A stretch of DNA of 64,000 nucleotides, taken from contig NC_053037.3 in the NCBI RefSeq assembly GCF_002575655.3, positions 443,827,793 through 443,891,792 on the forward strand. The letters are read 5' to 3'. The stretch comes from Aegilops tauschii subsp. strangulata (Eukaryota; Streptophyta; Magnoliopsida; Poales; Poaceae). The notes under the pieces are model-generated. The model ran no database searches. It saw nothing but the letters and a program-made list of their open reading frames with translations, and was not told where the DNA came from. The translations under genes and the position numbers were made by a program. Positions 1 to 13,000 of this stretch are shown here, piece after piece (the stretch's first letter is position 1; each line of letters opens with the position of its first letter).

Positions 1-40
1 AAACAATTAAGTTGGGGATACGCCAAAAATAACATACCTC

Positions 41-472
41 GCTGGCGAGGTGTTTACAATCGTGACCACGGTCTGAATCCGTGGCTGGCAGTTTCTCGTT
101 GCCCTTGAAGATCACATTCCAGGCACCTTTGTGAGTGGTTTCGAAGAGCCTCTCCAGGGTTTGGTGTTTCTTCGGATTAAACTCCCATAAAGGGCGACTT
201 CTGCGTTCGCACGGGAGGATCCGGCGAACTAGCATCACCTGGACTACATCAACAAGCTTGACGTTCTTGGATATCATACTCTGAACGCGCGTCTGCAGCG
301 CTATCAGCTCATTGGGCGAGGACCAGTTCGGACTCTTCTCGACCCAGGAGGTGAGTCGCATGGGAGCACCGGAGCGGAATTCGGCAGCTGCGGCCCAGGT
401 GGTGCCGCGGGGTTCTGTGATGTAGAAGCATTTTTTCTGCCACTCCTTTACTGTCTCCACGAAAGTGCCTTT
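41..472 (-). pseudogene. F2 antisense gene, exon 1 (C-terminal part), gypsy-type 'Transposase_28' family
   Basis: On the minus strand this is one open frame of 144 codons. It begins within GTFVETVKEWQ and continues through APMRLTSW and LVDVVQVMLVRRILP to LASE, ending at a good splice donor (AG|GTATGT on the minus strand, about position 40). The same exon in F1 carries a frameshift, so this copy is the better preserved of the two. It resembles the rice-annotated 'putative gypsy type transposon' family (Pfam PF04195), recalled and not searched. Genes in antisense orientation between pol and the 3' LTR are known in Tat-lineage gypsy elements such as Grande and RIRE2. The function is not established. 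It is broken here by the copia insertion at 473 and the associated deletion. Confidence 0.7.
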
Positions 473-726
473 TGTAGGGGAACGCAGCAGAAAACAAAAA
501 TTTTCCGACCTACGCACCAGCCCAGGACCACTATGGAGACTGCATACATGGTTTGATCTTTTTCGTTACCGACTCGTAGCGCAGCGGGAAGTAGAGTCGA
601 TGACGATCGGCGGTGCAGATCCCCGCAACTAGGATTTACAACCTCCCAACCGCGAGGATGTATACCCTCATCTGCTCCTCAGACAGCCCTCCGGGAGGCG
701 GTCGAACAGCCCCCCGGACGGTGTCG

Positions 727-838
727 CGGACAGCCCTTCGGGAGGACCTTCGAAACTCGAACGGTCACTCGGACAGCCCTTCGGGAGGACCTTCGAAACT
801 CGGACGGTCACACGGACAGCCCTTCGGGAGGCACTCAC
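727..838. repeat. 43-bp tandem repeat inside copia LTR (2.6 copies)
   Basis: The block starting CGGACAGCCCTTCGGGAGG repeats at 727, 770 and 813, exactly 43 bp apart. The same array recurs at 8173-8284 (LTR B) and 15617-15728 (LTR C). In element orientation it lies in the 3' part of the LTR. Confidence 0.85.
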
Positions 839-1065
839 GAACTAAGACCGAAACTACGATCTCTCTACAGAGTTGCACACATACGGTGTCAGCTATCCGG
901 CAGGGCTTCGCCGTCCAGAACTAGTTCCTTCCGGAACCCAGACAGCCTTTCGGCTCTACGAAACTATTTCGCTGGGAGGGAGAGAAGAAGCCAGATCATT
1001 GCAATGGCATGTATGTGAGAAGGGATCATCCTTTAGGCAGCCCCCTCCACCCCTATTTATAGGCC

Positions 1066-1150
1066 AAGCCCAAGGGTGGCTTCTCCAAGAAGCCAAGGGG
1101 GGAAATACCAAAAAGGCCCTCAAGGTGGCTTCTCCAAGAAGCCAAGCAAA
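1066..1150. repeat. Pair of short hairpin-forming repeats in copia LTR
   Basis: GGCTTCTCCAAGAAGCC, a near-perfect inverted repeat (GGCTTCT / AGAAGCC), occurs twice about 50 bp apart. The pair is repeated in LTR B near 8512-8596. Confidence 0.6.
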
Positions 1151-1156
1151 AAGCAC

Positions 1157-1465
1157 TTTCACTATTCATGACGACATTTTTCAGCGTCCATTCGAATTGA
1201 AAATATTTATGTGGGCTCAGAACATTTCCAGTACCCACTAAAATAATTTTCAACGCGTTCCGAAACAATTTCGGTTTAGTGATTTTCATCTGCGAAAAGC
1301 AAACAAGAATGCGTTTTCACTATTCATGAAGACAATTTTTCGCGTCCACTAAATCCGAAAATATTTCTGTGGGTCTTAGAATAATTCCAGTACCCACTAA
1401 AATGATTTTGGATTCGTTCTGAAACAATTTCAGATTAGTGAATTTCATCTGCGAAAAACATCTGA
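1157..1465. repeat. Imperfect ~157-bp tandem duplication in copia LTR
   Basis: TTCACTATTCATGA at 1159 and 1316 begins two imperfect units that both continue through CCAGTACCCACTAAAAT and end in TTCATCTGCGAAAA. LTR B has the same pair. The two units differ at many positions, so this duplication predates the tandem arrangement of the whole element. Confidence 0.6.
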
Positions 1466-2649
1466 AGTGGCTCCGGCAGCTCCGGAACATTTCCGGTTTT
1501 TATCTCAGAAAATTCCAAAAAGCTTCCAGAATGATTCTGGCATCCTCCAAGAATTATCAGGCATGTGCCGAAACCAATTTGACTTAATGGTGTATCCCGA
1601 AACAACTTTTCGGTATCATCGAAACTTATCCGATGACCTCTCTCTGCGGTACGATTCCGCTGTCCGAAACTTTTCGGTGTCCGAAACTTTTTCGGTGATT
1701 TTCTCTCAGACTCCCTGTCTAGTATTCAGCAGATAGATGACCCTTAAGCGTGTGACCCTATAGGTTCGGTGAAGTATAGACATGACCCGGAACCCCTTCC
1801 GATCAATGATCAACATCGGAGCCGTGGACACCCATATTGACCCCTATACCCACACGAATAAATATTCGAGTGAACCTCCAGTTGCCGTGTGCTATTCCTG
1901 TTGCTTCGCGATATGTTACAAATACCCGAGGTGAGACATGTTGGCATTCCCGTGGATCAACAACTTGTCCACTATGCTAGTTACCTCGTTACCGGTATTG
2001 TTCTCTTTTCTCGTTATCGTGTTCCGGCATCCCCGTGATCAAATCACAAAGTGTCTGGCCAGACGATGATGGATACCGTAACACCGAGAGGGCCCAGAGA
2101 TATCTCTCCATCGTCGGAGGAGCAAATCCCAATCTTGAGCTATCAAGTTACTTGACACACTTTTCCATGAACCCGTAAGCCGCCGTAATAGCCACCCATT
2201 TACGGATGACGTTTAACAAACCCCAAAGTTCATGAAGCAAGCATGAAGAAACTCGATACTCTCATGGTCTAAGGAATCATGCAAACGTTAACCATCTCTT
2301 TGTTATGTACCAATAAACTTGTGACGAATGAATCTCATAGCATAACATCATGCCGGGTCGATTCAACACAAATGTTCTCTTAACATTATGCCCTCAAGGT
2401 TGCTGACATAGACATGCCCATGATCAGGAAAACATAACCATCATGCAACACTTGAGCTAGTCTTAGAGGCCAGACTAGGAATACATTTTACCGTTTATTA
2501 TTCCACACGTGCATATGAGTCTTCCTCCGAGCCTCGTGGTTATTGCAGACTCGAGAACCATAGCAGTTATAGCATGGAACATAAACATAATTATGAACTC
2601 GGAGATAAATAATATCATTTATTATTGCCTCTAGGGCATATCTCCTACA

Positions 2650-2662
2650 GACTCCCACTTGC
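2650..2662 (-). other. Polypurine tract of the left copia unit
   Basis: On the minus strand GCAAGTGGGAGTC directly precedes the LTR start TGTAGGAG, the position and composition of a copia purine tract. The same site in the right unit is 10096-10108. Confidence 0.7.
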
Positions 2663-4794
2663 ACTAGAGTCAATAATCTAGCTTATGCTAATGCACTTCA
2701 CACCTGTGGAACACCGGTGTAAATATGCTTCGCTTGTGGTATAGCCTGATGTCCAACGGATCTGACGACTTCAGTTCCGTGTGTATCTTTGCATGTCCTC
2801 GCGTTTTCACATTTTCACAAAATTCATATTTTGTGTGGACTTGGCTTTGTATGTATGTGAATCACAGGTCGAACCTGGATTCCTCAGACTGAGTTATGGA
2901 GCAACTACCTGCAGTAGTGTCCCATTGTCAAAAGCCATCTTGGAACTATACTAAGTTCATGAATGAACTATATGATTCAACATCTTCTTTGTCGCTTCTA
3001 AAGCGTCAACATACTTAGCCCTTGTTATAGAATTCGCCACAATAACTAGTTTGAACAAATTCCAACTAACTGTGCCACCACATTGTGTGTTACACAAAAC
3101 CCTTAACTTAAATCGAAAATCGCACGGTGAAAAGATGAAGACTATCGATGTAACATTTTACAACGAACTCTTCATGATCTCCGCTTGCAAGAAAACATAT
3201 CATCAGTACTTACTCTAGTACTCAATGACATCTTTCACTGTTGTCCCACGATCAGTACTTTGATCACTTTAGTATCCATACTCGCAACACCTTGGGAGTA
3301 TCGGACATATCTGGTTGTTTTACATACCATGGAATACATGATTAATCCAAACACAAAAGTGTGTGGAATCTGCATCATGTATTTTACTCATCAGTGTTTT
3401 GGGACACCGAGTCTTGCAAAAACTCCTTCCATGTGACTTTGGCAAGAATCACTCCTTGGCGTTTTAAATGCTAAAAGGTTTTAGCATCTTGTCAATATGT
3501 ATTCATTGCTTAGCCCCATTAGGTAAATCTATCTCCATAGATCATCATGCCTAATATTGAGGCTATTTAGCCTAAGCACTTCATCGAAAAACTATTTTCA
3601 AATGAAGTCCTAATTCGTGTCAAGAAATTTATTTCCAATTACCAATGTGCCAAGCACATAAGGTTTTTAGAAATATTATTACGCTCCCACTTACTTTCTT
3701 GAATTACAAGCATCTTCGTTACCCATTGATGAAGTCAAAACCCCTTTGACCATTTCATCAAAACACGAAGATTCCAACTCCATTTTGCTCTCTTCTGTCC
3801 ATTGTTGGAACTCTGAAGTTTGCATACCTACTAGCATCCTCTGGATCGACAAATTACTTTGGACTGTATCATATACAAGTCCTAGCTTTCATTTCCATCA
3901 GATGGAAATCCTTTTATCATCCATGTTTCATATCTCATGATTGAAATATGTATTAATTGCTAGTTCAACCCGAACCGACTTTAAGCATCGCTACGATGAA
4001 AACAACCTCATCGTAGTCAACTCTTGAACTTGTTATTTCAACAAGTCGAGCTTTATGGATAAAACATTTTTATCCGTATCAGTTTTAAGTTCCATAAATG
4101 TTCGTTAGACTCTAAGTCTTCCGAAAGGTGTATCAAGGTTTTAATCTTGAATCACTTATATGGAAACTAACTCGGGTTGTATTGGCATTTAGCCAATTCT
4201 GGAGTCAGGGCCCATCAACGCTTCCTTGTGTATCGTAGGTATAATGTTGTCTAACAACAATATCTCGTTTGCGCACCTGAGAGGTTTGCACGAGCCTTGC
4301 CTACGTGGTTCAGCTGCAAGTTCGACCGAAGTTCATACATTTTATTGTAGAGACTTCCGTATCAGTCGCAGTAGGAAACTCTGGAATTACTTCCAAGGTC
4401 TCTTTCCTTTGATCTGATGAAGATACTGTTTATCTCGTCGAGTTGCACTATTCTCCCACTCACCTTTTAGAAAGAACCATTCTCTTTAAAAGCATACCGT
4501 TCTTTGTGGCAAACCTATTTGCCTCGGTATAGTGAGAGAGGAATACCCAATGACTTGGGATAACCTACAAAGTAGCACTTGTCTGATTTGGAATAGGTTT
4601 GTAACCTTTTACACAAGCCCCATATTCCAAATGTTAAGAAAAGATATAACATGGTTGGGCGTACCATACCATGGCTTCATTTCAACAGACCCGATGTAGC
4701 TCTTTTCAGTGTAAAAGCCGCAGTCTCTAAAGCATCACTTTAAAAAGGATAATGGCAAATTTATTTATGTCATCTTTGACCTTACCATGTCATA

Positions 4795-5085
4795 AATGGT
4801 TAGATTACATCTCCACGGACTTTTCACTTGCAGTGGTGTTCCAGGAGGTGCAAGTTATGAAACCCCTTTCACAACTCATCAGACATTCGCTAAACATGTA
4901 ACTCAAATATTCCTTTGTGCAATCAAATTGCAGAAACATAATTTTCTTGTTACAATAACTTCTACTTCATTTTTGAAAACCTTTCGAATGATTTCAAAAG
5001 ATCCAGACTTCCGTCTCATCAAGTAAATATCCATATATCTACTTGAGTCATTTCTGAAGATAAATAAATCCACCACTAACAACAC
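4795..5085 (-). pseudogene. Degenerate copia integrase core (unit 1)
   Basis: On the minus strand the frame 5085-4903 includes SSRYMDIYLMRRKSGSFE followed by KNEVE. This aligns with the copia integrase core, typically a D-S-R-Y-x-x-x-Y-L-M-R-x-K-S-E-x-F segment followed by F-x-N-E-V-E. Beyond the stop at 4903, a PPGTP segment readable near 4840 corresponds to the conserved integrase tract that carries the catalytic Glu further on. Several stops and frameshifts make it non-functional. The match is from family knowledge; a profile search against rve/RVT_2 would settle it. Confidence 0.65.
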
Positions 5086-7903
5086 TTATCGGACTACACA
5101 CATCAAATGTATGATCACTAATAAGTTTGTTGTTCGTTCCTTATTGCCTATGAACGGTATTTTAGTCACTTCACATTTCGGAGGAAAGTTGCAAGTGTCA
5201 GATGATTCAAAATCAAAAAGACTTCAAAATCCATCATAATGGAATTTTCCATGCGGGTTTCTCCAATGTGACCAAATGTAGTGCCACACTTGTGTGGTAT
5301 TCTTTTAGTCTTGCGACATTTAGCATCAGTGTTATGGATGTATCATATTGCCCTCAATATTCATAACATACGTCCCATCTTGGATGGAAGCATGGCCCTT
5401 CATGTTATTCATAATACTTAACAACAATTGTTGTTTTTACGAACAACTCTTTTGCAACAAACATTGTGCAATGGGCTAGAGTGTATGAAACTCTAAAATG
5501 AATTATGAAAGTAAACCCAGAGGTATTGTATTATTATCAATATTCATAACATACATCTCATTCATAATGAAAGTATGGCCCTTGTGTTATTCATAACATC
5601 GAACATAAAAGGTTCTCTTATGAACAACCTTCTTGCAAGATACCTTATGCAATGGGCTAGAGTTTTTTAAAACTCTAAATGAATTATGAAAATAAATACA
5701 GACAGCAATACACCGATGGAAGGTATAGTAACATTTACTATGTTCCCTGTGTATACCTTAACCTCATTTCTGGCTAGTCTTTTTAGGCCATAGTTGCTCT
5801 TACAGTGATTCGCAATTGAATGCAATCGAGCGGGTATCTTTGTGATTAACTCACAATACCCAAGAATTAGTGATTAACATGTTTAACCATAATTCCCAAG
5901 AACTATATCTTTGACCAGCCTACTATACATCAAAAACTTGTATGACATTCATACATGAGCTGGATATTCCAGTCATCTTTCTTTCTGCCTTTATACTTCT
6001 AACAGTTTAACTTTTAGTATTTCTCCTACTCACAAAAGAAGCACCCAACTTAAGAGTGGCGTTAGCCCCGGACTTCCTAGGCGTGTAAGTCATACTAACA
6101 CCCTTTGGACACTTCCTTTCTCTTTAAGTTGTTGTTTTATTCACCTTTCATTATATGACAGGCGTTCTTCTGGATCCCTTTCCCAACAGTCAAATGCATA
6201 GTAAACACTTTTACTAATACTTGCAAACAAACATTGCTTTGTTTGTATCTGAAAATAATTTTCAGTTCCATGAATATCATATAACTATCCCAACTTTCGA
6301 AGTTTGGGTTTCATGGAAGCAAACATATTGCACTTGACTGAAATGGAATTATAGCTTTTGGATCGAAGGACGAGAGTCACATGATCCATAGCATTAGCGG
6401 GAGGATACGGAAAGCATGCGATAGGACAAAGTCCTTCTCGGCACTTTTGAGGACAATCCTCATATTACGTTACCAATCGTAAAGTTTTAACCAGATATTT
6501 AACAGTTATTCAATTTTAATAGGGAAGGTGGAAACGCGAGCCATTATTCTACAACTATTTTGCAAGAAACACTTAGACAGTGTTCATAATTAATTGCACT
6601 GAGAATTAAACATGTTAATTCAACAGTACGCTCGCACTCAAATCAATATCTCTCACAATTAATTTTGAGTGATACAAGATCCAGACTTCAATTCATCGCC
6701 ATAGAATCATCATCTCATAACGGGAATTTTAATCGGTAGGCCAACTTGCCGATCACATCTCTATGTGACTCTTTCTCATCTTTCGATGCGTGTGTTCCGA
6801 GCTCAGGACGATCCTGCCATGAACGTCAAGACAACCAAGTGATCTTGCTGCGAGGTCTGACCTCACCCGCCTCACACTTCTCTAATCGTTCGTACCCATG
6901 CATCCATGGCGCACCCCAAAAAGATAGGTGCCGTGACGGTGCTACACTTGGGAGAACACTAGCTACTTGATATTTTAAGTGAGAGATCACCCTAATAAAA
7001 GCGACTACCGCGCAATCAAGAAGGGTGCATCATAAGGGATAAACATCTCAGGCAATTCATAATAGCATGATATGGTATAGCCCTTTCTGACGGAGAAGTA
7101 TTTCATTTCTTCGTCTTTGGCATTCGCGTCGGTGTTCACCTTCGCAAAGATTGCCACCACCTTGTTGATGCACCAGATAATATTGCTATCTCTATAGCTA
7201 ACAAAATAATGCATTACAACAAGGTTGACACGCAGGTCATTAAAGTGCAATAATATGGCTCCAGCCATCATGCCGAATCATGACACGCAGGTCATGTTAA
7301 TCAAATTACATCATATAGTCATCTCATACATAATCGAATTAGTATGAGCACTGCTATACCACATCACATGCACATCCTGCAAAACCAAGTTAGACGCCTC
7401 TAATAGGTTTATGCAAAATTTTATTTTACGTGGCTTGTAAGGTTTTGACTTAAACCGCAGCTACCAACATTTTATCATCAAGTATGATTATTCAAGTTGC
7501 TACATTAACATCTCGGGGTGTATGAAACACGAGATAATTAAATCTCGAGCCCCATACTAAACTTCGTCATACGCATGACCCCCGTGCAGATAATATCTGC
7601 AATGCCCTTTCATCTGCGAATTTCATCTTTCTTTTGACTACGGCAGAACCCAAAGAACTGATAGCACTTCCATGATCAATCAGGATCACGGATTGCCAGA
7701 ACTTTGTAAAATTCCACCATGCTGTCTCGAGATTGAGCAAACGCAAATTCTAGGGAAGCAACAAGAACCTCGGGTAACAGATTTCATCTGTCACCCGCAT
7801 AAATAATTTTCAGCAATAGATCTCATCTATTACCTAATTATATTATGCAATACCCATACATCTCCATGTATTCTAGATCGAAACCTGCATCTACGCATAG
7901 CAC

Positions 7904-7917
7904 GGCTCTTGATGCCA
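7904..7917 (-). other. Copia primer binding site (unit 1)
   Basis: One base from the LTR end, the minus strand reads TGGCATCAAGAGCC. This is close to TGGTATCAGAGC, the initiator Met-tRNA complement usual in plant copia elements, with one substitution and one extra A. The equivalent in unit 2 is 15348-15361. Confidence 0.65.
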
Positions 7918-7918
7918 C

Positions 7919-10095
7919 TGTAGGGGAACGCAGCAGAAAACAAAAATTTTCCGACCTACGCACCAGCCCAGGACCACTATGGAGACTGCATACATGGTTT
8001 GATCTTTTTCGTTACCGACTCGTAGCGCAGCGGGAAGTAGAGTCGATGACGATCGGCGGTGCAGATCCCCGCAGCTAGGATTTACAACCTCCCAACCGCG
8101 AGGATGTATACCCTCATCTGCTCCTCAGACAGCCCTCCGGGAGGCGGTCGAACAGCCCCCCGGACGGTGTCGCGGACAGCCCTTCGGGAGGACCTTCGAA
8201 ACTCGAACGGTCACTCGGACAGCCCTTCGGGAGGACCTTCGAAACTCGGACGGTCACACGGACAGCCCTTCGGGAGGCACTCACGAACTAAGACCGAAAC
8301 TACGATCTCTCTACAGAGTTGCACACATACGGTGTCAGCTATCCGGCAGGGCTTCGCCGTCCAGAACTAGTTCCTTCCGGAACCCAGACAGCCTTTCGGC
8401 TCTACGAAACTATTTCGCTGGGAGGGAGAGAAGAAGCCAGATCATTGCAATGGCATGTATGTGAGAAGGGATCATCCTTTAGGCAGCCCCCTCCACCCCT
8501 ATTTATAGGCCAAGCCCAAGGGTGGCTTCTCCAAGAAGCCAAGGGGGGAAATACCAAAAAGGCCCTCAAGGTGGCTTCTCCAAGAAGCCAAGCAAAAAGC
8601 ACTTTCACTATTCATGACGACATTTTTCAGCGTCCATTCGAATTGAAAATATTTATGTGGGCTCAGAACATTTCCAGTACCCACTAAAATAATTTTCAAC
8701 GCGTTCCGAAACAATTTCGGTTTAGTGATTTTCATCTGCGAAAAGCAAACAAGAATGCGTTTTCACTATTCATGAAGACAATTTTTCGCGTCCACTAAAT
8801 CCGAAAATATTTCTGTGGGTCTTAGAATAATTCCAGTACCCACTAAAATGATTTTGGATTCGTTCTGAAACAATTTCAGATTAGTGAATTTCATCTGCGA
8901 AAAACATCTGAAGTGGCTCCGGCAGCTCCGGAACATTTCCGGTTTTTATCTCAGAAAATTCCAAAAAGCTTCCAGAATGATTCTGGCATCCTCCAAGAAT
9001 TATCAGGCATGTGCCGAAACCAATTTGACTTAATGGTGTATCCCGAAACAACTTTTCGGTATCATCGAAACTTATCCGATGACCTCTCTCTGCGGTACGA
9101 TTCCGCTGTCCGAAACTTTTCGGTGTCCGAAACTTTTTCGGTGATTTTCTCTCAGACTCCCTGTCTAGTATTCAGCAGATAGATGACCCTTAAGCGTGTG
9201 ACCCTATAGGTTCGGTGAAGTATAGACATGACCCGGAACCCCTTCCGATCAATGATCAACATCGGAGCCGTGGACACCCATATTGACCCCTATACCCACA
9301 CGAATAAATATTCGAGTGAACCTCCAGTTGCCGTGTGCTATTCCTGTTGCTTCGCGATATGTTACAAATACCCGAGGTGAGACATGTTGGCATTCCCGTG
9401 GATCAACAACTTGTCCACTATGCTAGTTACCTCGTTACCGGTATTGTTCTCTTTTCTCGTTATCGTGTTCCGGCATCCCCGTGATCAAATCACAAAGTGT
9501 CTGGCCAGACGATGATGGATACCGTAACACCGAGAGGGCCCAGAGATATCTCTCCATCGTCGGAGGAGCAAATCCCAATCTTGAGCTATCAAGTTACTTG
9601 ACACACTTTTCCATGAACCCGTAAGCCGCCGTAATAGCCACCCATTTACAGATGACGTTTAACAAACCCCAAAGTTCATGAAGCAAGCATGAAGAAACTC
9701 GATACTCTCATGGTCTAAGGAATCATGCAAACGTTAACCATCTCTTTGTTATGTACCAATAAACTTGTGACGAATGAATCTCATAGCATAACATCATGCC
9801 GGGTCGATTCAACACAAATGTTCTCTTAACATTATGCCCTCAAGGTTGCTGACATAGACATGCCCATGATCAGGAAAACATAACCATCATGCAACACTTG
9901 AGCTAGTCTTAGAGGCCAGACTAGGAATACATTTTACCGTTTATTATTCCACACGTGCATATGAGTCTTCCTCCGAGCCTCGTGGTTATTGCAGACTCGA
10001 GAACCATAGCAGTTATAGCATGGAACATAAACATAATTATGAACTCGGAGATAAATAATATCATTTATTATTGCCTCTAGGGCATATCTCCTACA
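7919..10095 (-). repeat. Copia LTR B (shared middle LTR)
   Basis: 2177 bp, the same boundaries and length as LTR A and near-identical to it. It serves as 5' LTR of the left unit and 3' LTR of the right unit (minus orientation), the signature of recombination between elements or LTRs. Confidence 0.85.
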
Positions 10096-13000
10096 GACTC
10101 CCACTTGCACTAGAGTCAATAATCTAGCTTATGCTAATGCACTTCACACCTGTGGAACACCGGTGTAAATATGCTTCGCTTGTGGTATAGCCTGATGTCC
10201 AACGGATCTGACGACTTCAGTTCCGTGTGTATCTTTGCATGTCCTCGCGTTTTCACATTTTCACAAAATTCATATTTTGTGTGGACTTGGCTTTGTATGT
10301 ATGTGAATCACAGGTCGAACCTGGATTCCTCAGACTGAGTTATGGAGCAACTACCTGCAGTAGTGTCCCATTGTCAAAAGCCATCTTGGAACTATACTAA
10401 GTTCATGAATGAACTATATGATTCAACATCTTCTTTGTCGCTTCTAAAGCGTCAACATACTTAGCCCTTGTTATAGAATTCGCCACAATAACTAGTTTGA
10501 ACAAATTCCAACTAACTGTGCCACCACATTGTGTGTTACACAAAACCCTTAACTTAAATCGAAAATCGCACGGTGAAAAGATGAAGACTATCGATGTAAC
10601 ATTTTACAACGAACTCTTCATGATCTCCGCTTGCAAGAAAACATATCATCAGTACTTACTCTAGTACTCAATGACATCTTTCACTGTTGTCCCACGATCA
10701 GTACTTTGATCACTTTAGTATCCATACTCGCAACACCTTGGGAGTATCGGACATATCTGGTTGTTTTACATACCATGGAATACATGATTAATCCAAACAC
10801 AAAAGTGTGTGGAATCTGCATCATGTATTTTACTCATCAGTGTTTTGGGACACCGAGTCTTGCAAAAACTCCTTCCATGTGACTTTGGCAAGAATCACTC
10901 CTTGGCGTTTTAAATGCTAAAAGGTTTTAGCATCTTGTCAATATGTATTCATTGCTTAGCCCCATTAGGTAAATCTATCTCCATAGATCATCATGCCTAA
11001 TATTGAGGCTATTTAGCCTAAGCACTTCATCGAAAAACTATTTTCAAATGAAGTCCTAATTCGTGTCAAGAAATTTATTTCCAATTACCAATGTGCCAAG
11101 CACATAAGGTTTTTAGAAATATTATTACGCTCCCACTTACTTTCTTGAATTACAAGCATCTTCGTTACCCATTGATGAAGTCAAAACCCCTTTGACCATT
11201 TCATCAAAACACGAAGATTCCAACTCCATTTTGCTCTCTTCTGTCCATTGTTGGAACTCTGAAGTTTGCATACCTACTAGCATCCTCTGGATCGACAAAT
11301 TACTTTGGACTGTATCATATACAAGTCCTAGCTTTCATTTCCATCAGATGGAAATCCTTTTATCATCCATGTTTCATATCTCATGATTGAAATATGTATT
11401 AATTGCTAGTTCAACCCGAACCGACTTTAAGCATCGCTACGATGAAAACAACCTCATCGTAGTCAACTCTTGAACTTGTTATTTCAACAAGTCGAGCTTT
11501 ATGGATAAAACATTTTTATCCGTATCAGTTTTAAGTTCCATAAATGTTCGTTAGACTCTAAGTCTTCCGAAAGGTGTATCAAGGTTTTAATCTTGAATCA
11601 CTTATATGGAAACTAACTCGGGTTGTATTGGCATTTAGCCAATTCTGGAGTCAGGGCCCATCAACGCTTCCTTGTGTATCGTAGGTATAATGTTGTCTAA
11701 CAACAATATCTCGTTTGCGCACCTGAGAGGTTTGCACGAGCCTTGCCTACGTGGTTCAGCTGCAAGTTCGACCGAAGTTCATACATTTTATTGTAGAGAC
11801 TTCCGTATCAGTCGCAGTAGGAAACTCTGGAATTACTTCCAAGGTCTCTTTCCTTTGATCTGATGAAGATACTGTTTATCTCGTCGAGTTGCACTATTCT
11901 CCCACTCACCTTTTAGAAAGAACCATTCTCTTTAAAAGCATACCGTTCTTTGTGGCAAACCTATTTGCCTCGGTATAGTGAGAGAGGAATACCCAATGAC
12001 TTGGGATAACCTACAAAGTAGCACTTGTCTGATTTGGAATAGGTTTGTAACCTTTTACACAAGCCCCATATTCCAAATGTTAAGAAAAGATATAACATGG
12101 TTGGGCGTACCATACCATGGCTTCATTTCAACAGACCCGATGTAGCTCTTTTCAGTGTAAAAGCCGCAGTCTCTAAAGCATCACTTTAAAAAGGATAATG
12201 GCAAATTTATTTATGTCATCTTTGACCTTACCATGTCATAAATGGTTAGATTACATCTCCACGGACTTTTCACTTGCAGTGGTGTTCCAGGAGGTGCAAG
12301 TTATGAAACCCCTTTCACAACTCATCAGACATTCGCTAAACATGTAACTCAAATATTCCTTTGTGCAATCAAATTGCAGAAACATAATTTTCTTGTTACA
12401 ATAACTTCTACTTCATTTTTGAAAACCTTTCGAATGATTTCAAAAGATCCAGACTTCCGTCTCATCAAGTAAATATCCATATATCTACTTGAGTCATTTC
12501 TGAAGATAAATAAATCCACCACTAACAACACTTATCGGACTACACACATCAAATGTATGATCACTAATAAGTTTGTTGTTCGTTCCTTATTGCCTATGAA
12601 CGGTATTTTAGTCACTTCACATTTCGGAGGAAAGTTGCAAGTGTCAGATGATTCAAAATCAAAAAGACTTCAAAATCCATCATAATGGAATTTTCCATGC
12701 GGGTTTCTCCAATGTGACCAAATGTAGTGCCACACTTGTGTGGTATTCTTTTAGTCTTGCGACATTTAGCATCAGTGTTATGGATGTATCATATTGCCCT
12801 CAATATTCATAACATACGTCCCATCTTGGATGGAAGCATGGCCCTTCATGTTATTCATAATACTTAACAACAATTGTTGTTTTTACGAACAACTCTTTTG
12901 CAACAAACATTGTGCAATGGGCTAGAGTGTATGAAACTCTAAAATGAATTATGAAAGTAAACCCAGAGGTATTGTATTATTATCAATATTCATAACATAC

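Larger units (their letters stand above)
473..2649 (-). repeat. Copia LTR A (3' LTR of the left unit)
   Basis: 2177-bp LTR bounded by TGTAG at the left and CTACA at the right. It is almost identical to LTR B; I noticed only positions 629 and 2212 differing from it. It holds a 43-bp tandem repeat and a pair of longer imperfect repeats, listed separately. The long open frames inside it do not resemble proteins and recur identically in LTR B simply because the LTRs are copies. Confidence 0.85.
2650..7918 (-). mobile_element. Copia internal region 1, coding sequence decayed
   Basis: 5269 bp between LTR A and LTR B. No frame longer than about 90 codons survives. A recognisable integrase remnant lies at 4903-5085 on the minus strand, which confirms the orientation. 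The remainder has stop codons in all frames. From about 6330 to 7918 it differs clearly from internal region 2, whereas the sequence to the left is almost identical in the two units. Confidence 0.75.

Noticed and set aside
613..1289. Several frames of 60-120 codons in the copia LTR, identical in both units
   Set aside because: They overlap each other on both strands and contain tandem repeats. They match no protein and recur only because the LTR is duplicated.
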